From contig JAQTOU010000008.1 of the NCBI GenBank assembly GCA_028713125.1, positions 89,256 to 153,255 on the forward strand: DNA of 64,000 bases. Reading direction: 5' to 3'. Positions 41,758-49,828 of the stretch are shown here, piece by piece. The notes under the pieces are model-generated. The model worked only from the letters and a program-made list of their open reading frames with translations. It did not search any database and had not been told where the DNA came from. Positions within the stretch are counted from its first letter, which is position 1. Each line of letters starts with the position of its first letter. The translations under genes were made by a program, and so were the position numbers. The stretch is from Elusimicrobiales bacterium. Lineage in GTDB: Bacteria > Elusimicrobiota > Elusimicrobia > Elusimicrobiales > UBA9959.

Positions 41758-44034
41758 TTACAGCATTTTGCAGGTCTTCCCGTAGTAGATATCCTCGCCC
41801 TCGCCGCACTTCACCGGCTTTATCCGGAAGTAAGTGGAGACCAGGAACCAGCCGAGGAGCGTCGCCCCGAGTATTATTATCGTGTCGGGAACTATCCTGA
41901 ACTTGTTCAGCGCCAGGATGACCGGCATATTGTAGAACTCGGGGCTCCTTGCGAACCAGACCCCGTGCTTGTAGACCATGAAAGTCTGGATCAGTCCCTC
42001 GGGCAGGAGCACGGAGAGCACCATCAGGAGCAGCCCGCCGTTCAGGAGCCAGAAGATAGCTTTCAGCAGGCCGTTGTTCCAGTACTCGTTCCTGACCAGC
42101 GAGCGCCAGGAGAACAGCATCAGCGAGATGGACAGCATCCCGTAGACGCCGAAGAGCGCCGCGTGGCCGTGGTTCGCCGTCAGGTAGGTCCCGTGCTCAT
42201 AATAATTGATTATGGGCAAATTGATGGAGAACCCGAACATCCCGGCGCCAAGGAAGTTCCAGAAGCTGGAAGCCGTCAGGAAGAACAGCGGCCAGCGGTA
42301 GGGGAATTCCTTGCCAGCGTCCTGGATGGACTGGTATTCCTTCCAGGCCCGGACCACCAGGAGAATCATCGGTATCGGCTCGAGAGAGGCGAACACCGCT
42401 CCCAGGGCCAGCCAGTAGGAAGGCCCGCCGTACCAGAAGTAATGGTGCGCGGTCCCTATGATGCCGCTGGCGAACACGAGGATAGCGCTGAAATACGCCA
42501 CCCTCATGGCCGACTCTTTCTTGACCAGTCCCATCATGACAAGGAACAGGGAGATTATCGCCACGCCGAAGAACTCGAAGATGCCTTCTACCCACAGGTG
42601 CACGACGAACCAGCGCCAGTAGTCAGCTATGGTAAGGTGGGAACCTTTCCCGTAGAAGAAACCGAAGCCGAAGAAACCGACCACCATGATCGCGCTCATA
42701 AGGTAGAACATCACCACGCCGCTCTTGTCCGAGTCCGCCCCGAAGAGCTTGTCTTTCATGCCGCGGTAGACTATTACCAGCCAGGCGATGAGGCCCACGA
42801 AGAGCAGCCACTGCCAGAACCTGCCCGATTCGAGGAATTCCCAGCCCTGGTGGCCGAACCAGAACCAGGTGGCGTCGGTGAAGTAACCCTTCGCGCCCAG
42901 CGCGGTTCCGGCCAGGCTGCCTACGGCTACCAGCACCACGGCTCCGAACAATATGTTCACCAGGAGGCCCTGGTTTTTAGGTTCTTTGCCGCTGATAACG
43001 GGGGCCAGGTAGATAGAAGCGCCGATCCAGGTCGTGGCGATCCAGAAGATCGCGAGCTGCAGGTGCCAGCTCTTCGCCCAGGTATATGGAACCAGCGTCG
43101 CGATGAAGTCCGGGAAGAAAGTCTCGGGGCTTACGGTGTAATGCGCAAGCAGGCCGCCCATGCAGGTCTGCAGGATGAACAGCGCCGTCACGACCACGAA
43201 GAACTTAGCCGCCCTGACCTGGCTTAAGGTGAGGGGCAGCTCCATCATCAGGTCGCCGGTCTGGACCGCTTTCTCCTCGCCGTAAAGGATGCGGTAGCGG
43301 TGCACAGCGTAAATGACGATGCCCAGGACTATGAAGAAAGCCAGGATGCCGGCCAGGCTCCAGAGCAGCGCGTCGGTCATCATGGTATTGCCTACGGTAG
43401 CGTCGGGCGGCCAGTTATTGGTGTAGGTGGAGTCGGCGCCGGGCCTTAAAGTTCCCGCGGCCCAGGCGGTCCAGAAAAAGAAGTCGCCCACGGTCTGGGC
43501 TTCGCTTACTTCTTTCATGGCCTTGGCCTGGAGGCCGTAGGTCTTGTTCCCGTTGTCCATCTCGTCGCGCCAGTAATCTTTTATTTTCGCGAAAGCGTAA
43601 GCCTGGGACTCTGCGAGCGTAAGCACGCCGGTGACCTTGTCGTAGTTATTGGTCTTTATTTCCCTTATGACCCTCGAGTCTATGGCGGCGGCGACGTCGG
43701 GGTGAAGCGAGGCGTAAGGCCCTCCCGCCTTCCCGGCGTAATACTCCCTCATGTAGCTCCCCATGAGGTTCAGCGTGGTGGCCGAGAAATCGAGGCCGCG
43801 CAGGGTCCCGTGCCCCCAGACGCTCCCCAGGTCCATCAGGCCGTAGCGCTGGTAGGCGTTCTGGCCTTTTATGATCTCAGTCTTGCCTGAAACTTCCTGC
43901 CCGTTGGCTATGATCAGCGCCGGGTAGGGGGGGACCCTGTCGATGGCCAGCCAGCCCCCGCCCAGCAGGACCGCCATGGATATAAGGAAACTAGCTATCG
44001 CCGCTTTTTTGAGACCTTCCATTAAAACCTCCAA
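41758..44034 (-). CDS. norZ: Quinol-dependent nitric oxide reductase
   Basis: 758 aa, single-chain qNOR that reduces 2 NO to N2O using quinol. About 14 membrane segments with a periplasmic N-terminal domain lacking a heme c motif, as in qNOR. Ligands line up with the solved family: His479, Glu483, His530 and His531 (HLWVEG, TAHHY) for FeB and nearby glutamates, His622 and His624 (NHGHAA) for the hemes, His324 in SWHLQ. GGAGG ribosome site. It has its own promoter region with two inverted repeats, and rrf2 follows. Confidence 0.95.
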   Translation of the reverse strand: MEVLMEGLKKAAIASFLISMAVLLGGGWLAIDRVPPYPALIIANGQEVSGKTEIIKGQNAYQRYGLMDLGSVWGHGTLRGLDFSATTLNLMGSYMREYYAGKAGGPYASLHPDVAAAIDSRVIREIKTNNYDKVTGVLTLAESQAYAFAKIKDYWRDEMDNGNKTYGLQAKAMKEVSEAQTVGDFFFWTAWAAGTLRPGADSTYTNNWPPDATVGNTMMTDALLWSLAGILAFFIVLGIVIYAVHRYRILYGEEKAVQTGDLMMELPLTLSQVRAAKFFVVVTALFILQTCMGGLLAHYTVSPETFFPDFIATLVPYTWAKSWHLQLAIFWIATTWIGASIYLAPVISGKEPKNQGLLVNILFGAVVLVAVGSLAGTALGAKGYFTDATWFWFGHQGWEFLESGRFWQWLLFVGLIAWLVIVYRGMKDKLFGADSDKSGVVMFYLMSAIMVVGFFGFGFFYGKGSHLTIADYWRWFVVHLWVEGIFEFFGVAIISLFLVMMGLVKKESAMRVAYFSAILVFASGIIGTAHHYFWYGGPSYWLALGAVFASLEPIPMILLVVRAWKEYQSIQDAGKEFPYRWPLFFLTASSFWNFLGAGMFGFSINLPIINYYEHGTYLTANHGHAALFGVYGMLSISLMLFSWRSLVRNEYWNNGLLKAIFWLLNGGLLLMVLSVLLPEGLIQTFMVYKHGVWFARSPEFYNMPVILALNKFRIVPDTIIILGATLLGWFLVSTYFRIKPVKCGEGEDIYYGKTCKML

Positions 44035-44050
44035 ACCCGTATAACCTTGA

Positions 44051-44088
44051 TATTGCCGAAATGGCCGGGCCGCGGCAATACGCAGTAT
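44051..44088. promoter_or_regulatory. norZ upstream inverted repeats
   Basis: TATTGCCG (44051-44058) and CGGCAATA (44073-44080) form one inverted repeat. The overlapping stretch GCAATACGCAGTAT (44075-44088) matches the arm of the perfect palindrome upstream of hcp (48218-48231) at 13 of 14 bases. GTATAACC lies nearer the gene, similar to the hcp half-sites. Confidence 0.45.
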
Positions 44089-44116
44089 CGTGCGCGCCCC
44101 GCGGTTTATTCCGCCG

Positions 44117-44611
44117 TCAAGCCCACTCTTCGCTCTTGATCGTCCCGCCTATCCCCACCACGATGCTCTTTACCGGGACTTTCCTCTTGGCGTTGCGCGC
44201 CGCCTGCTGGACCATGGCGAGCAGGCCGCCGCAGCAGGGGACTTCCATCGTCAGCACGGTGAGAGTGTTGACCTTGGCGTCCTCTATCAGGGCCTGGATC
44301 TTCTCGATATAGACTTCCTGGCCGTCGTCCAGCTTGGGACAGGCTATCACGGCAGCCCGGCCTTTAAGGAATTCCGCGTGGAAATTACCGTAGGCGAAAG
44401 CGGTGCAGTCCGCGGCCACCACCAAATCGGCCTTCTGGAAATACGGGGCCATCGGGGAGATGAGGTGCAGCTGCAACGGCCACTGCCGGAGCATCGAAGG
44501 GGCTTTCCCGGCGGGACCGGAATCCGAGGGCGCTTCTTCCCTAAGGTCCATCATTTTCGCCCCGGGGCAGCCGCAGGGTTCATGTCCGCCATGCGCATGT
44601 TTCTTATCCAT
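44117..44611 (-). CDS. Conserved protein of hcp/nitrosative clusters (ferredoxin partner-like)
   Basis: 164 aa. An N-terminal His/Cys-rich tail (HAHGGHEPCGCPG) precedes a domain with LRQWPLQLHLISPMAPYF, VVAADCTAFAYGNFHAEF, VIACPKLDD and MEVPCCGGLL. In other anaerobes I know this domain as the C-terminal part of a two-[4Fe-4S] ferredoxin protein; here the ferredoxin clusters are missing from this chain and may be supplied by the neighbour. Function not known. Good AGGAGG ribosome site. Confidence 0.6.
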   Translation of the reverse strand: MDKKHAHGGHEPCGCPGAKMMDLREEAPSDSGPAGKAPSMLRQWPLQLHLISPMAPYFQKADLVVAADCTAFAYGNFHAEFLKGRAAVIACPKLDDGQEVYIEKIQALIEDAKVNTLTVLTMEVPCCGGLLAMVQQAARNAKRKVPVKSIVVGIGGTIKSEEWA

Positions 44612-44632
44612 ATTATTTTCCTCCTGACTTGT

Positions 44633-45301
44633 TTAACTAAAATTAAAATTGCGGTCTTTAAAGGCCGCTTTTATCTCTTCTTTTATCCGCCCGACGCCCA
44701 GCCGGTCGGCCAGGTCGCCGAACCGCTCTCCGGGCCGCCCTTCCCTGATATAGGCCCTGGCCGCGGCTCTCAGCGCGAGCAGGACGCCTTCTTCATCGGT
44801 CATTTCTATAACCCGGACACCGAACCTCGGGTGCCGGCCCAGCCTTCCGCCGACCAAAACCGAGAAACCTTTTTTTTCCTGCCGCAGCGTCCCCGTGGGG
44901 CAGACCCTGACGCAGGCTCCGCAGCGCGCGCAAAGTCCGAAATCTATCGAAGGCCCCGTCCCGTCGAGAACTATGCCGTTCTCCCTGCAGGCCTTCACGC
45001 ATAAGCCGCACTTCGTGCACGCCGCCCCGCCTTTGCCCGGGAGGCTATGCTGAATCGCGCCGAAATCCTTTATCTGCGGCTGGGAACAGGCGTTGGGACA
45101 TTCCGCGACCGCCGCCCTGAAAGCGTGCCTGGCCAGGGCCGGCCCCGGGAGCATCCTGCCTATCCAGGCTGCGAGGCCTTCTTCTTCCAGAACTTTTTCC
45201 ATCCGCCGCCTCAGGCCGGAAGCTCCGCCCAGGGAATTCGGGCAGGTCCCGCTTTCATTACAGCCGGAGACGGCCGGCGCGGGCTTTCTTCCTTGCTCCA
45301 T
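44633..45301 (-). CDS. Small siroheme-type reductase-like protein with two [4Fe-4S] clusters
   Basis: 222 aa from ATG 45301, two bases after the previous gene's stop. It contains C-x5-C (Cys14, Cys20) and C-x3-C (Cys68, Cys72, in ECPNACSQPQIKDFG), the pattern that binds the siroheme-coupled cluster in nitrite/sulfite reductases, then two ferredoxin sites (Cys95/98/101/105 and Cys124/127/130/134). GGRLGRHPRFG near 150-160 also occurs in that family. It looks like the C-terminal half of a Sir/Nir or a Dsr-like small protein; the usual N-terminal siroheme part is absent, so catalysis is uncertain. Confidence 0.65.
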   Translation of the reverse strand: MEQGRKPAPAVSGCNESGTCPNSLGGASGLRRRMEKVLEEEGLAAWIGRMLPGPALARHAFRAAVAECPNACSQPQIKDFGAIQHSLPGKGGAACTKCGLCVKACRENGIVLDGTGPSIDFGLCARCGACVRVCPTGTLRQEKKGFSVLVGGRLGRHPRFGVRVIEMTDEEGVLLALRAAARAYIREGRPGERFGDLADRLGVGRIKEEIKAAFKDRNFNFS

Positions 45302-45303
45302 GT

Positions 45304-46110
45304 TCAGGCCTTTAAACTTTTCCCGGCGGCGCCGAGCAGCTTTTCGAGGCCTGTCACTACCGCCTCGCACTCGGCGATAAGAGCCGGCTCGAATTTTTCG
45401 TCCGCCTCGTTAAATTTATTGAACAGTTCCCCGACTTGTTTAAGAGAAAGGTTCCTGTCCATCCACGGGTAGAGGATCTCGTCCTCTTTCTTTATATGCT
45501 CGGAGAGCAGGTCGCGGTAGGCGAGAAAATGCTCTGCGGCCGCGGCCCCGTTCTTCGCGGCCAGGGCCTCGTCCGCCGCTTTTACGTGGCCCCGTCCGGT
45601 TACATGGTCCTGCAGCATGGTCTTGATGACGTCCAGCTCGCCGTCGAAATATTTGAAGAGGATCTCCTCCTCTTTCGCATGGTGGTATTTGTCGGCGTAA
45701 GCGCGGATGAACTTCAGCCCGCCGCGCGCCAGCCCCGCTCCTTCTTCCGACCTCAGGTCCACGCTCGCCACGAACCGCGGGATCAAGGCCAGCAGCCGCT
45801 TAATAAGCGTGTGTTCGTCCACCAGCCTCTTCAGGGGCGGGGAATACTTAAGCCCTCCGGAAGGCGCGGCAGCCTTCCGGGAACTCTTCGGGACCTTGAG
45901 CCCGCCGCGAGGCGAGATAGCGAGGGCTATCCTTCCCATCAGCTTCTCTTCTTCCTCTCCGGGCAGGTTATGTATCTCCACTATATCCTTAAGACGGCAG
46001 GTTCCGGCCGCGCAGGCGGTACACCCGATCTTGTATTCGTTAAGGATATCTCCCACCCCGGGGTACTTGGAGATGATGTCTTTGATGTTCTGCTCAAGGT
46101 ATCTGTCCAT
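45304..46110 (-). CDS. RIC/ScdA-like hemerythrin-domain protein
   Basis: 268 aa. N-terminal ScdA/DUF1858-like domain (YPGVGDILNEYKIGCTACAAGTC) with three cysteines, a linker, then a hemerythrin-like HHE domain: His ligands in VDEHTL, KYHHAKEEE, QDHVTGRGH and SEHIKKEDEIL. Such proteins repair Fe-S clusters after NO damage or bind NO/O2. GGAGG ribosome site. Fourteen bases after the NifU-like gene. Confidence 0.88.
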   Translation of the reverse strand: MDRYLEQNIKDIISKYPGVGDILNEYKIGCTACAAGTCRLKDIVEIHNLPGEEEEKLMGRIALAISPRGGLKVPKSSRKAAAPSGGLKYSPPLKRLVDEHTLIKRLLALIPRFVASVDLRSEEGAGLARGGLKFIRAYADKYHHAKEEEILFKYFDGELDVIKTMLQDHVTGRGHVKAADEALAAKNGAAAAEHFLAYRDLLSEHIKKEDEILYPWMDRNLSLKQVGELFNKFNEADEKFEPALIAECEAVVTGLEKLLGAAGKSLKA

Positions 46111-46124
46111 GGGCTGCCTCCGTT

Positions 46125-46367
46125 CTATACGGCCACTACGCTCTTTATCTCCGGCGCGTTCTTCCTGATAGCCGCTTCGACGCCGTTCTTCAGGGTCATG
46201 CCCGCCGAGGGGCAGCAGGCGCAGCCGCCGGTAAGGCGTACTTTTACGATCTTTGCCGCCTCGTCGATGCCGACAAGCTGCACGCCCCCGCCGTCGGCTT
46301 CGAGGTAAGGCCTGACTTCCGCCAGGGCGGCTTCCACCTTTTTCTGCAGTTCGTTAGAGTCGTTCAT
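46125..46367 (-). CDS. NifU C-terminal-domain Fe-S scaffold
   Basis: 80 aa from ATG 46367 with AAGGAG. Contains the LEADGGGVQLVGID start and the GGCACCPSAGMTLKNGVEAAI motif; CxxC (C-A-C-C) carries an extra cysteine. Binds or transfers a [4Fe-4S] cluster. Its place between Hcp and RIC points to repair of Fe-S proteins hit by NO. Confidence 0.92.
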   Translation of the reverse strand: MNDSNELQKKVEAALAEVRPYLEADGGGVQLVGIDEAAKIVKVRLTGGCACCPSAGMTLKNGVEAAIRKNAPEIKSVVAV

Positions 46368-46435
46368 ATAATAATCTCCTTTAGATCGAGAGGGCGGAGG
46401 GAGCTTCACCGGCCTCCGCCCCCGGTTTATCCGGT

Positions 46436-48109
46436 TCAGGCCGCGGCAGTGGCTCCAAGTATGGCCTCAAGGTCTTTCTCCGCGGTAGTCGTCGGCATGA
46501 TATTGAACTTGTCCACCAGGACCTGGAGCACCGCCGGGGTAACGAAGGCCGGCAGGGTAGGGCCGAGGCGGATGTTCTTTATGCCGAGGAAGAGCAGGGT
46601 CAGAAGTATGCAGACGGCTTTCTGCTCGTACCAGCTGAGCACCAGCGAGAGCGGCAGTTCGTTGACGCCCACATTGAAGGCCTTTGAGAGCGCCACCGCC
46701 ACCTGTATGGCCGAGTAAGCGTCGTTGCACTGCCCCATGTCGAGCAGCCGTGGGATGCCGCCGATGTCGCCGAATTCCTGCTTGTTGAATCGGAACTTGC
46801 CGCAGGCCAGCGTCAATATGACGGTGTCCTTCGGCGCCTGCTCGGCGAAGTCGGTGTAGTAATTCCGGCCGGGCTTGGCGCCGTCGCAGCCGCCTACCAG
46901 GAAGAAGTGCTTTATATGGCCGGTCTTGACCGCGTCGATGACCTTGTCGGCCACCCCGAGCACGGCGTTATGCGCGAAGCCCACCATTATCGTCTTGTCG
47001 TCCCCGTCCTTCCTGAAGCCGTCGGCTTTGAGCGAGGCTTCGATGGCCGGCGCGAATTCGGCGTCCGCTATATGCTCGATCCCGGGCCAGGCTACCAGGC
47101 CGCTGGTGAAGATGCGGCCCCTGTAGGTGGCCAGCGGCTTCTGTATGCAGTTGGTGGTCATCACTATCGCGCCCGGGAAGGCGTCGAACTCTTTATGCTG
47201 GTCCTGCCAGGCGCCGCCGTAATTGCCGGCCAGGTGCTTGAACTTCTTGAGCTTCGGATAGCCGTGGGCGGGGAGCATTTCGCCGTGGGTGTAGACGTTT
47301 ATGCCTTTGCCCTCGGTCTGCTTGAGAATTTCCTCAAGGTCTTTAAGGTCATGGCCGGAGACGAGCAGGGCTTTGCCTTTGAGCGGGTTCACGCGCACTT
47401 TAGTGGGGACGGGGTGGCCGTAAGCGTCGGTATTGGCTTTGTCCAGCAGTTCCATGACGCGGAGGTTCACTTCGCCGCACTTCATGTTATAGCCGACCAG
47501 CTCGTCCACGGTCGGATCGGTCCTGGTCAGGAAATCCAGCGCTTCGTGGATGAAGGCGTAGACGTTCTCGTCTTCCTGGCCGAGTATCAGCGCGTGGTCG
47601 GCGTAGGCGGCCATGCCCTTGAGCCCGTAGGTAAGAAGCTCCTGCAGGCCGGCGGCGTCGTCGCCCAGGGCTTTCTTCCTGGTATTTATTCCCTTCTCGG
47701 GGGCCTCGTTGAGAAGAGCCTTGTATTCGTGGGGCGGGTTCCAGGTCGCCGGCCCGGCCAGCCTGGAGGGGGGGGTTCCGGACTTTTTGCAGGCGCTCTC
47801 GTACATAAGCCTGGCCTTTTCCTTTACGGCCTGGCCTTTCCTTATAATATGCTCGATCCTGACCGCGTCAAAATTCACATTGGTCACGGTGGTAAAAAGA
47901 GCTTCCACCACGAACTTGTTTATCTCCCTGTCATGCAGGCCGCCGGTCACGGCCGCGCGCCGCGCGTACATGCTGATCCCCTTGGCCTGCCAGAGCAGGA
48001 GGTCCTGCATCTTCGCCGTCTCCGGGTCTTTTCCGCAGACTCCCTGCGTGGTGCAGCCTGTCCCTTTCGCCGACTGCTCGCACTGGTAACAGAACATTGT
48101 GTCGCTCAT
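46436..48109 (-). CDS. hcp: Hybrid cluster protein (hydroxylamine reductase)
   Basis: 557 aa. N-terminal cluster ligands CYQCEQSAKGTGCTTQGVC fit the anaerobe-type (class I) spacing. The hybrid cluster region has CDGAKPGRNYY and LACGKFRFN, and a later Cys/Glu set near the C-terminus (GQCNDAYSA). High-affinity NO reductase that also reduces hydroxylamine and drives protein S-nitrosation. Ribosome site CAGGAG. First gene of the NO block; two TGGTATA sites lie upstream. No hcr is present next to it. Confidence 0.96.
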   Translation of the reverse strand: MSDTMFCYQCEQSAKGTGCTTQGVCGKDPETAKMQDLLLWQAKGISMYARRAAVTGGLHDREINKFVVEALFTTVTNVNFDAVRIEHIIRKGQAVKEKARLMYESACKKSGTPPSRLAGPATWNPPHEYKALLNEAPEKGINTRKKALGDDAAGLQELLTYGLKGMAAYADHALILGQEDENVYAFIHEALDFLTRTDPTVDELVGYNMKCGEVNLRVMELLDKANTDAYGHPVPTKVRVNPLKGKALLVSGHDLKDLEEILKQTEGKGINVYTHGEMLPAHGYPKLKKFKHLAGNYGGAWQDQHKEFDAFPGAIVMTTNCIQKPLATYRGRIFTSGLVAWPGIEHIADAEFAPAIEASLKADGFRKDGDDKTIMVGFAHNAVLGVADKVIDAVKTGHIKHFFLVGGCDGAKPGRNYYTDFAEQAPKDTVILTLACGKFRFNKQEFGDIGGIPRLLDMGQCNDAYSAIQVAVALSKAFNVGVNELPLSLVLSWYEQKAVCILLTLLFLGIKNIRLGPTLPAFVTPAVLQVLVDKFNIMPTTTAEKDLEAILGATAAA

Positions 48110-48121
48110 TTATTATTCTCC

Positions 48122-48171
48122 TGGTATAGTTTGAATTCCGGCGTAACTAGTAATCTGGTATAACTATACCA
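48122..48171. promoter_or_regulatory. hcp operators: palindrome and half-site
   Basis: TGGTATAACTATACCA (48156-48171) is a near-perfect 16-bp palindrome; TGGTATAG (48122-48129) is a half-site overlapping the ribosome site. The palindrome also reads as an extended -10 (TGGTATAGT) for hcp on the minus strand, so a bound repressor would block the promoter. Half-sites resemble those at rrf2. Confidence 0.55.
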
Positions 48172-48214
48172 ATACAAATCGAGGATGTCAAGGGCCTTCC
48201 GGTCCGGACAAAAA

Positions 48215-48237
48215 AGCGCAATACGCGGTATTGCGCT
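48215..48237. promoter_or_regulatory. Perfect palindromic hairpin upstream of hcp
   Basis: AGCGCAATAC (48215-48224) and GTATTGCGCT (48228-48237) around GCG. On the minus strand six T follow, so it has the form of a terminator pointing at hcp, although no gene transcribes into it from the right. Its sequence is shared with the norZ upstream region, which favours a protein-binding role. Confidence 0.5.
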
Positions 48238-48263
48238 CCCGCGACGGAGAAAAGCCCCGGGAT

Positions 48264-48292
48264 TTGTGCCGGAGGTTTTAAAATCGTAGAAT
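48264..48292 (+). promoter_or_regulatory. Candidate purE promoter
   Basis: TTGTGC (48264-48269), 17 bp, TAGAAT (48287-48292). The predicted start near 48299 leaves a leader of about 29 bases with AGAGGTGA as ribosome site. I see no purine riboswitch-like pairing in this leader. Confidence 0.45.
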
Positions 48293-48327
48293 AGTTCTGC
48301 GGTAATCTTTCCTTAGCAGAGGTGACC

Positions 48328-48843
48328 ATGCTCAAAGCAGCCATCGTCATGGGAAGCGATTCGGACCTGGGAGTACTGTCCGCCGCCGCAGGTATCCTGG
48401 AGCATTTTTCCATTCCTTTCGAGATCAAGATCCTCTCGGCTCACCGCACCCCGGAAGCCGCGCTGGCCTATGCCGCTTCGGCCGAGAAGCGCGGGTTCGG
48501 CGTCATCATCGCCGGGGCGGGGGGGGCGGCCCACCTGCCCGGGGTCCTCGCGGCCGTCACCGTGCTGCCTGTAGTCGGAGTTCCGATGAACGCCACCTCC
48601 CTCAACGGGCTGGATTCCCTTTTGTCCATAGTGCAGATGCCCTCCGGCATCCCCGTGGCTACGGTGGGCGTGAACGCCGCTAAAAACGCCGGTTTGCTGG
48701 CGGTGCAGATATTGGCTGTCAAAGAAACCAGGCTCCGGGCCAAACTTAAGGTTTACAGGGCGGCGATGAAGAAGGAAGTCCTGGCTAAGACGGTGAAGCT
48801 GGACAAGAAAGGCTACAAGAGATATCTCGAAGAAATGAAGTGA
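48328..48843 (+). CDS. purE: N5-CAIR mutase
   Basis: 171 aa, class I PurE. GSDSDLGVL, ILSAHRTPE, IAGAGGAAHLPGV and GLDSLLSIVQMPSGIPVATVGV are all present. Converts N5-CAIR to CAIR. ATG at 48328 is preferred over an in-frame GTG two codons upstream because AGAGGTGA gives the right spacing. Class I enzymes normally need PurK for N5-CAIR; no purK is in the window. First gene of the long purine operon. Confidence 0.95.
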   Translation: MLKAAIVMGSDSDLGVLSAAAGILEHFSIPFEIKILSAHRTPEAALAYAASAEKRGFGVIIAGAGGAAHLPGVLAAVTVLPVVGVPMNATSLNGLDSLLSIVQMPSGIPVATVGVNAAKNAGLLAVQILAVKETRLRAKLKVYRAAMKKEVLAKTVKLDKKGYKRYLEEMK

Positions 48844-48890
48844 ACAGCGGGCGCAGTACAAACCGGCAGTCTACCGATAAGGAGATGAGC

Positions 48891-49766
48891 ATGGCTGAGC
48901 TGAAACTCATTCACAAGGGCAAAGTGCGGGACCTCTATGCGGCGGGTGAGAAGTACCTCCTTATAGTATCATCCGACAGGATCTCCGCTTTCGATTTTAT
49001 TCTGCCTACGCCTATCACGGGCAAGGGCGCCATCCTTAACAAGATAAGTTCCTTCTGGTTCGCCCGGACCGGGAATATCCTTAAAAATCATATAGTCGCC
49101 TCCGAGATAGGGGAGATAAAGGCGAAGCTGGCCGGCTATGACTGTTCGGCCCTGGACTGGTCGCAGCTGGCGGGACGCGCCGTGCTGGTGCACAGGACCA
49201 AGCGCGTTGATTTCGAGTGCATAGTGCGCGGGTATATTACCGGCTCGGGCTGGAAGGAATACCAGAAGCAGGGCAGCGTCTGCGGTTTAAAGCTGCCGCC
49301 CGGCCTTAAAGAGGCCCAGAAACTGCCGGAGCCGGTGTTCACTCCCACGAGCAAAGCCGACCAGGGGCATGACGAGAATGTGACTTTCGAACAGATGGCC
49401 GAGGCGCTCGGGCCCGAGCTGGCCGGGAAGATACGCGAGAAAAGCCTGGCCCTTTATAAATTCGCGGCGGAGTACCTTGAGAACCGCGGCATACTTCTGG
49501 CCGACACCAAATTCGAGTTCGGCCTGCTGGACGGGGAGCTGATACTGATAGACGAAGCGCTGACCCCGGACTCCTCCAGGTTCTGGGACAAGGCTCAGTA
49601 TAAGATCGGGACCAGTCCCGAGAGCTACGACAAGCAGTACGTGCGCAACTGGCTCGAGGGGAGCGGCTGGGACAAGAATTCCGCGCCGCCCGCGCTGCCC
49701 GCTGAAGTAGTGCGGGGCACCCTCAAAAAGTACGAGGAAGCCCTTAACAAAATAACCGCCGGGTGA
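48891..49766 (+). CDS. purC: SAICAR synthetase
   Basis: 291 aa from ATG 48891, six bases after AAGGAG. HKGKVRDLY, SSDRISAFDFILP, ECIVRGYITGSGWKEY and DTKFEFG are the family signatures. Joins CAIR and aspartate using ATP. Longer than the 237-aa E. coli enzyme and closer to the yeast-like length class. 47 bases separate it from purE. Confidence 0.95.
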   Translation: MAELKLIHKGKVRDLYAAGEKYLLIVSSDRISAFDFILPTPITGKGAILNKISSFWFARTGNILKNHIVASEIGEIKAKLAGYDCSALDWSQLAGRAVLVHRTKRVDFECIVRGYITGSGWKEYQKQGSVCGLKLPPGLKEAQKLPEPVFTPTSKADQGHDENVTFEQMAEALGPELAGKIREKSLALYKFAAEYLENRGILLADTKFEFGLLDGELILIDEALTPDSSRFWDKAQYKIGTSPESYDKQYVRNWLEGSGWDKNSAPPALPAEVVRGTLKKYEEALNKITAG

Positions 49767-49828
49767 AGTGCCGCCCGGCGGCTTCTTTTACCCTGAAACT
49801 GGGATCTTTCCGGAGATAAGGTTAAAAA

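Noticed and set aside
46907..48163. A 418-codon plus-strand open frame opposite hcp
   Set aside because: Shadow of hcp, with Val/Gly/His-rich composition typical of antisense translation.
48240..48327. Purine riboswitch upstream of purE
   Set aside because: The predicted leader is about 29 bases, too short, and none of the conserved aptamer stems is visible.
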